NCBI RefSeq assembly: GCF_006438845.1
Contig: NZ_RCZJ01000001.1
Span: 868,001-932,000 of the forward strand
Reading direction: 5' to 3'
Length of the DNA: 64,000 bases
Origin: Variovorax ginsengisoli
GTDB lineage: Bacteria > Pseudomonadota > Gammaproteobacteria > Burkholderiales > Burkholderiaceae_C
In this document: positions 63,483 through 64,000 of the stretch, piece by piece
Numbering within the stretch: position 1 is the stretch's first letter
How the letters are laid out: each line of letters starts with the position of its first letter
Notes under the pieces: generated by a model
The model's input: only the letters and a program-made list of their open reading frames with translations
Database searches by the model: none
What the model was told of the DNA's origin: nothing
Position numbers and translations under genes: made by a program

Positions 63483-64000
63483 TCAGCGCGGCGCGGACTG
63501 CGCCTTGTTCGACAGGCCCCACACATAGGCCGACAGCACCTGGATCTGCGCCTCGGTCAGGCGGCCCTGCTGCGCCGGCATCTGGTTGGTCTTGCCGGTG
63601 TTGATGATCGAGACGATGGCGTCCTGCCCGTAGCCGTGCAGCCACACGCGGTCGGACAGGTTGGGCGCGCCGAGCATCGGGTTGCCGCCGCCGGTCATCC
63701 CATGGCACGCCGCACAGGCGGTGAACTTGCTCTTGCCGAGGCCGGCGCGCACCGAGTCGTGCGGGCTGCCTGACAGGCTCAGCACGTAGTTGGCGACGTT
63801 TTTCACGTCCTCCGGCGAGCCCACCGCCGCGGCCATCGGCGGCATGACGCCGGTGCGGCCGAGCGTGATGGTTTCCTGGATCTTGGCGGGCTCGCCGCCA
63901 TGCAGCCAGTCGGCGTCGGTCAGGTTCGGAAAGCCCTTGCTGCCGCGCGCGTCGGAGCCGTGGCATTGCGCGCAGTTGTTCAGAAAGAGCCGCTCGCCGA
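63483..64000 (-). CDS. ccoP: cbb3-type cytochrome c oxidase subunit III, partial (N-terminus beyond the window)
   Basis: The di-heme subunit passes electrons from cytochrome c to the CcoN/CcoO core. Only the C-terminal part (about 171 residues) is in the window. Both heme-binding motifs are visible, CAQCH near the window edge and CAACH further on, with the axial-ligand regions GVMPPMAAAVG and NQMPAQQGRLTEAQIQVLSAYVWGLS. The open frame continues to base 64000. ccoN, ccoO and ccoQ should lie beyond the right edge. Confidence 0.95.
   Translation of the reverse strand, partial: GERLFLNNCAQCHGSDARGSKGFPNLTDADWLHGGEPAKIQETITLGRTGVMPPMAAAVGSPEDVKNVANYVLSLSGSPHDSVRAGLGKSKFTACAACHGMTGGGNPMLGAPNLSDRVWLHGYGQDAIVSIINTGKTNQMPAQQGRLTEAQIQVLSAYVWGLSNKAQSAPR

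Overview
The window is high-GC, densely packed chromosomal DNA from a Gram-negative betaproteobacterium. The gene set (Tol system, type IV minor pilins, an FNR/hemN/ccoGHP-type microaerobic locus, a 6S RNA next to zapA, a RibBX-type riboflavin enzyme) fits Burkholderiales, most likely Comamonadaceae, perhaps Variovorax-like. The genus is an inference from protein flavour, not a search. I see no insertion sequences, phage genes or CRISPR arrays.

Layout. 0-2 kb: a GAF-like protein, a PaiB-family flavoprotein and tRNA-Ser(GCU). 1.9-7.3 kb (minus): a housekeeping run cysS, AlkA-type glycosylase, accA, tilS, lysC. 7.4-10.9 kb (plus): TPR lipoprotein-like/exported protein, periplasmic and cytoplasmic cyclophilins, lpxH, an MtfA-type peptidase. 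10.9-17.6 kb (minus): two very large proteins (DUF349 and AsmA-like DUF748). 17.8-20.8 kb (plus): a membrane-anchored lytic transglycosylase behind a strong promoter with a palindrome, then a ZTP riboswitch, glyA and nrdR. 20.8-28.0 kb (minus): the minor-pilin operon pilV-pilW-pilX-pilY1-pilE-fimT. 28.2-36.0 kb (plus): ribD-ribE-ribBX-ribH-nusB-aminotransferase-ybgC-tolQ-tolR-tolA. 36.0-40.6 kb (minus): dnaE and an Ldh-family oxidoreductase; trhO follows on plus.

41.5-55.9 kb (minus) is a twelve-gene corrinoid operon headed by a cobalamin riboswitch: btuB-like receptor, cbiA, cobU, btuF, btuC, btuD, cobO, an ExbB/TolQ-like channel, a DUF2149 protein, a CobN-like protein, cbiB and cobD. The CobN homologue carries a signal peptide and a C-terminal membrane anchor, so it should face the periplasm. 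Its two immediate upstream partners look like a TolQ/TolR-type proton-motive pair. This CobN/ExbB/DUF2149 module under B12 control, lacking CobS and CobT here, is the strongest candidate for an under-described system: a proton-motive-force-linked chelatase or dechelatase working on incoming tetrapyrroles.

56.0-58.4 kb (plus): zapB-like, zapA, 6S RNA, a TauE/SafE permease and a YebC-family protein. 58.4-64 kb is the microaerobic respiration locus: a DsbD_2/SafE-like membrane protein and hemN (minus), an FNR box, fnr (plus), and convergent ccoP(partial)-ccoG-fixH-small membrane protein (minus). The window ends inside ccoP.
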